A stretch of DNA of 10,429 nt from contig JADNRX010001371.1 in NCBI GenBank assembly GCA_015501595.1, forward strand, positions 1-10,429, in the 5' to 3' direction. Of this stretch, positions 7,415 through 10,429 are shown in pieces; the first letter of the stretch is position 1, and each line of letters starts with the position of its first letter. Source of the DNA: Hymenopellis radicata (Eukaryota > Basidiomycota > Agaricomycetes > Agaricales > Physalacriaceae). The notes below the pieces were generated by a model. It saw only the letters and a list, made by a program, of their open reading frames with translations. It had not been told where the DNA came from and searched no databases. Made by a program: the position numbers and the translations under genes.

Positions 7415-9342
7415 TCATTCTACCTGCTCAGTCACGATAGCCTGCAATGGTCTGGTCGTCCACACTGGCACTATGTGGTCGCGAAATACCATATCCTCCA
7501 GACTATCGAAAGACATCAGTCCTTTGCACATCACAAACGCGGGAGAACGACCGACCTTGTCTCAAACAGCTGCATATCAAACTTGCGCATCAAGTGCGCA
7601 AAAGTCAGATAGAGCTCGCACCACCCCAGACTACAGTTACGATAATGAGCGTACTTACTCTCGAACGATGAACGGAGGTGTACGCACTTCATACCAAGAC
7701 AACTCCGCGGCCCTTTCGAGAACACAATGAGATACCTGTCCAGCTTCTGCGCGTCGACACCGATCCACCGCTCCGGTCTGAACTCCAACGGGTCGGGGAA
7801 GATATCGGGGTTCTTCAAGACGAACGGCTGGGCTACGCCAACGACGCTCTGTAGACCCATTAATCAGATGACTCGAACAGGCAGAAGCAGACGTACACCA
7901 GCAGGAACCGCATGTCCGTCAATGATGGTCGCGGCCTCGACGATGCGGGGAAGGGACACGGGTATGCCAGTGCTGAAACGCAGCGCTTCTTTGATGACGC
8001 CGGTCTATGTACGACGTAGTCAGTGATTGAGTATGAAAGGCAGTAACATTGACTTACAAGGTAAGGCAATTTCTCCGCCATCTCATACGAAAACGGCGTA
8101 TCCTTCTCAGGCCACGCCTCACGCAGTTCTGCCTGCAGTGTCTTCTTAACACCCTCATTAGCCAGTAAATGGAAGAACCCAATCGTCATCGCATTGCTCG
8201 ACGTATCCGTGCCCGCAATAAGCAGGGCTATGGCCTAAACTCGTGAGTCCCAAACCAGCTTACCAAAAGAAACGTAGAAAGCCCGCCTCATCAATCAACG
8301 CATTCTTCGACGGCACCTCCCCCTTCTTCACCAGCTCGAGCGTAATCAAATGATGATAAATCGTCTCGTGCTCCACGCCCTGCAAACTCTCCGGGTCCCT
8401 TAAAATCGCATCGACCTGCGCCCCCAGAAACGCTCGCAATTGCGCGACGCCGCCCATCTCCGGGTTCAATGCGACCCCGAGCCAGTCCGGGAGATGGTGC
8501 AGCGCGTGCAGAAAAGGGAAGAACTTGGTCGCGGTCATGAGCGGGAGCGCGCCCTGGACGGCGCGCAGGATCGGGTGGTCGAACCCGGGCGTGGTGAGTC
8601 CCCCGAAGGAGTGCGCGTAGCTGTACGCGGTCACGACGTCCATGGCGAGCGCGCGGAAGCCGCGGAAGAGGTTGACGGGCGCGGTTTGGTATTTCTGGAT
8701 TTGCTCGGCAAAGAGGTCGACCTGCAGACATAGTTAGATGTGTGGTTGCAAGTTGAAACTTAAGAAGAGCGCCTTTTCCTGAACAAAGCTCTCCAGCCTT
8801 CAAAATCGCCCGGCGCGAAAAGAGAGGATTGAGAATCTCCCGCCGTATCTTGTGGTCCTGGACATTCCTCATCCCAAAAGTGGAGTCGTCCAATCCAAAA
8901 CACGTATAAAAGTCCGGGTCCTTGGTGAATCGAGTGTAGGATGGGTAGATCGCGAAGAATGCTTCGGCCGTATTGAAGTGAAGCTACAGCGTGGTTAGCC
9001 TCGGATGCGGGAACTTGGAGAACATACTTCGTTCGGTCGTATTCTGACCACCGGACCTCAAGCAAATGTCAGTACTACATAACTCGGAGTACATATTGGA
9101 GGGATGGGTACCATAGATTTCATGCAACTTCTCGAGGTGTTGGACGAACATGCCATTCTTCCATACTCGAAGTAGCCTTGGTAGTACTCTGTGACGGCCG
9201 CGAGACGAGGGCCTGGGAATGCCTTGAGCGGATGCAGATACAGTCGATAGACGAGGAGATAGAGGAAGCGAGCGACGACGAGCAGGAAGAAGAGCTGGAG
9301 GTAGGAAAGTTGCATGGAGCGTGTCGCCTATGAGTTCGTCAT
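7415..9342 (-). pseudogene. Cytochrome P450, copy 2, frame-broken paralogue
   Basis: Paralogue of the upstream P450 with the same nine exons: 9342-9112, 9056-9028, 8983-8773, 8721-8287, 8234-8058, 8004-7897, 7848-7688, 7630-7556, 7502-7415. Exons 2-9 match copy 1 in length exactly. All P450 hallmarks survive: AGTDTSS, EALR, FRPERW, FSKGPRSCLG. Differences in exon 4 are mostly conservative. Exon 1 has a lost C near 9334 (TAG appears at codon 5), a gained base near 9314 that creates a new in-frame ATG (9315, [10 protein letters not shown]), and a lost G near 9166. Exon 3 has the same extra base as copy 1 (AAGG at 8797-8800). Introns 3 and 4 begin with GC instead of GT. If the exon 1 indels are sequence errors this may be a working gene; as written it cannot give full-length enzyme. 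Confidence 0.75.
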
Positions 9343-9390
9343 GGTGGAGAGTCGCCGTACTGTGCCATGTCAATGATAGCTGGTCAGGTA

Positions 9391-9396
9391 CTTATA
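9391..9396 (-). promoter_or_regulatory. TATA-like box of P450 copy 2
   Basis: Minus-strand TATAAG 49 bp upstream of the original ATG position (9342), matching copy 1 in sequence and spacing. Core-promoter role is inferred. Confidence 0.35.
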
Positions 9397-10195
9397 GTCT
9401 GCATTTGATGCAGAAGCTGAGTCTGTCGCGGTTTCCCACCTACTACGCAGAGACCCTGTCTGAAATGAATACCAGTGGGTTGGAATGGAAAGACTCACCT
9501 GATCGCATTCCACTTTGTACATAGTCTATAAACAGTACGTCCCGGCTCTCTAGCGTACAACCAAACACAGGCGAGATCTTCTCGACGATTCAACATCTCA
9601 GTCTGCACACGGAAGGTGTGTCCCTGCGAATAAAGAAGAAGTAGCTTTGCCGGATCTCCACCTGGTGACTTGATACCTCTGCTCGCAAACCATTGGCGCA
9701 CCGGGACAAAGATTGTCAACGGTTGGCTCGGGAGTTGATACCTCCGAGGGAAATAAAGGGCTCAATTCTCGGCCGCCCGGAAGCCTGACATCGACAGCAG
9801 AGCAGCATGCATCTACATACACTGCGAGGCCCTCCCTTTGTACCCGAGTTTGTGCCCTATCGACACGAAGGGCTTCAAGGCGAACGTGCTTAGTGACCTG
9901 TTTCGTACTTATTAGTGGGCCTGCACATGGATGATGCATCGATGAGGCCTTGAGGGTTAAAATTAAAGCGTGGCAGCCTTGTGTGGCTGTGCAGATTCGT
10001 TCTTGAAAAAGGTTGACTTTTGGTTGACTTGCTCCGGTTTATCTAGCGAGAACAGTGTATGTTAAAAGCTTCAGGCAATGTAACGTAAAGCTATACAGGT
10101 ATGGTATTAAGAGGATTATTTCATTCAAGCACCTACCTACTGCCAACAACGCCGAGTCTCCGATTCCAGTCTTGAACTCTAAATTGACTTGGATC
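9397..10195. other. Duplicated 5' flank of P450 copy 2, non-coding
   Basis: Counterpart of 5408-6188, with small indels relative to it that rule out a conserved reading frame. Includes the 56-base identical block (9951-10006) and the copy-2-specific doubled GGTTGACTT. No gene seen here. Confidence 0.6.
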
Positions 10196-10330
10196 CGGTG
10201 TAGTACAACTTGTATAGTGGTAGGCGTAAACTTGCCGTTGTTTGTCACTGGACAGTGTAACGGTGAATCCGTACTTATGGATGAACAAAAAGAATGGCAG
10301 AGAATTTCTGTACTCGGGGTATCACAGAAC

Positions 10331-10411
10331 ACTCCGATGCTGAAGCGGTTATCATGCCTTGCCTTCCGTGTGTATAAGCAAGCGTCAGGGGTTCGACTCC
10401 CCTTCGGTGTA
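10331..10411 (+). tRNA. tRNA-Gly(UCC)-like gene with putative 8-nt intron
   Basis: The 3' half is textbook: T-arm AGGGG-TTCGACT-CCCCT (10387-10403) with a perfect B-box GGTTCGACTCC, acceptor strand TCGGTGT (10404-10410), discriminator A (10411). The 5' acceptor ACTCCGA (10331-10337) pairs at six of seven positions (T-T mismatch at 3-70). Anticodon stem CTTGC/GCAAG (10358-10362, 10378-10382) encloses 15 nt. This is read as a 7-nt loop with anticodon TCC (10365-10367) and an 8-nt intron (10369-10376) after position 37. GGTTATCAT in the D-arm is typical of Gly-UCC tRNAs. The D-arm has one extra base and only three pairs, so the A-box is imperfect. It may be a slightly damaged tRNA, carry a sequence error, or be a tRNA-derived element. 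CCA is not encoded, as expected for a nuclear gene. Confidence 0.55.
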
Positions 10412-10429
10412 GTCTTCCTCGATGGCGCT

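Larger units (their letters stand above)
7380..10195. repeat. Tandem segmental duplication, unit 2
   Basis: Direct-orientation counterpart of 3390-6188. Same order: P450 3' end, nine exons, TATA-like box and about 830 bp of 5' flank. It contains insertions that unit 1 lacks, for example a doubled GGTTGACTT (10011-10030). Homology stops soon after TCTTGAAC (10170-10177). Confidence 0.9.

Overview
The window looks like nuclear DNA of a filamentous fungus, most likely an Agaricomycete (mushroom-forming basidiomycete). Its protein genes are split by many 44-60 nt GT-AG introns, gene spacing is tight, and the proteins (a NatC subunit, an F-box protein, two microsomal cytochrome P450s) fit that group. 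The phylum call is inference from gene structure and recalled family resemblance, not from a search.

Layout. All four protein genes are on the minus strand. (1) 1-1063: the 5' portion of a NAA35/MAK10 (NatC auxiliary subunit) gene in five exons, running off the left edge. (2) 1304-2626: an F-box protein with leucine-rich-like repeats, one intron. (3) 2627-3426: intergenic, with a perfect 12-bp-stem hairpin and a short direct repeat. (4) 3427-5353: nine-exon cytochrome P450, copy 1, followed by about 830 bp of 5' flank. (5) about 6189-7379: unique spacer with no recognisable gene, rich in inverted repeats. It includes two 28-nt hairpins that differ by a compensating base pair. (6) 7415-9342: cytochrome P450 copy 2 with the same nine-exon structure, plus a duplicated 5' flank to about 10195. 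(7) 10331-10411, plus strand: a tRNA-Gly(UCC)-like gene with a putative 8-nt intron.

The main architectural event is a tandem segmental duplication of about 2.8 kb (about 3390-6188 and 7380-10195). It carries a whole P450 gene with its promoter region. Exon lengths are identical between copies for exons 2-9, and most coding sequence is near-identical, while several introns have diverged strongly.

A second theme is broken frames. Every protein gene needs one or more single-base corrections to read through; most are apparent one-base losses, several in short homopolymers. Either the assembly carries residual indel errors or this is a decaying cluster. One offset, in P450 exon 3, is shared by both copies in different local sequence and is harder to dismiss as error. 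No clear novel multi-gene system is visible. The best unexplained signals are the paired hairpins in the spacer, a GTGGCTGTG motif upstream of all four genes, and the shared P450 frame offset.
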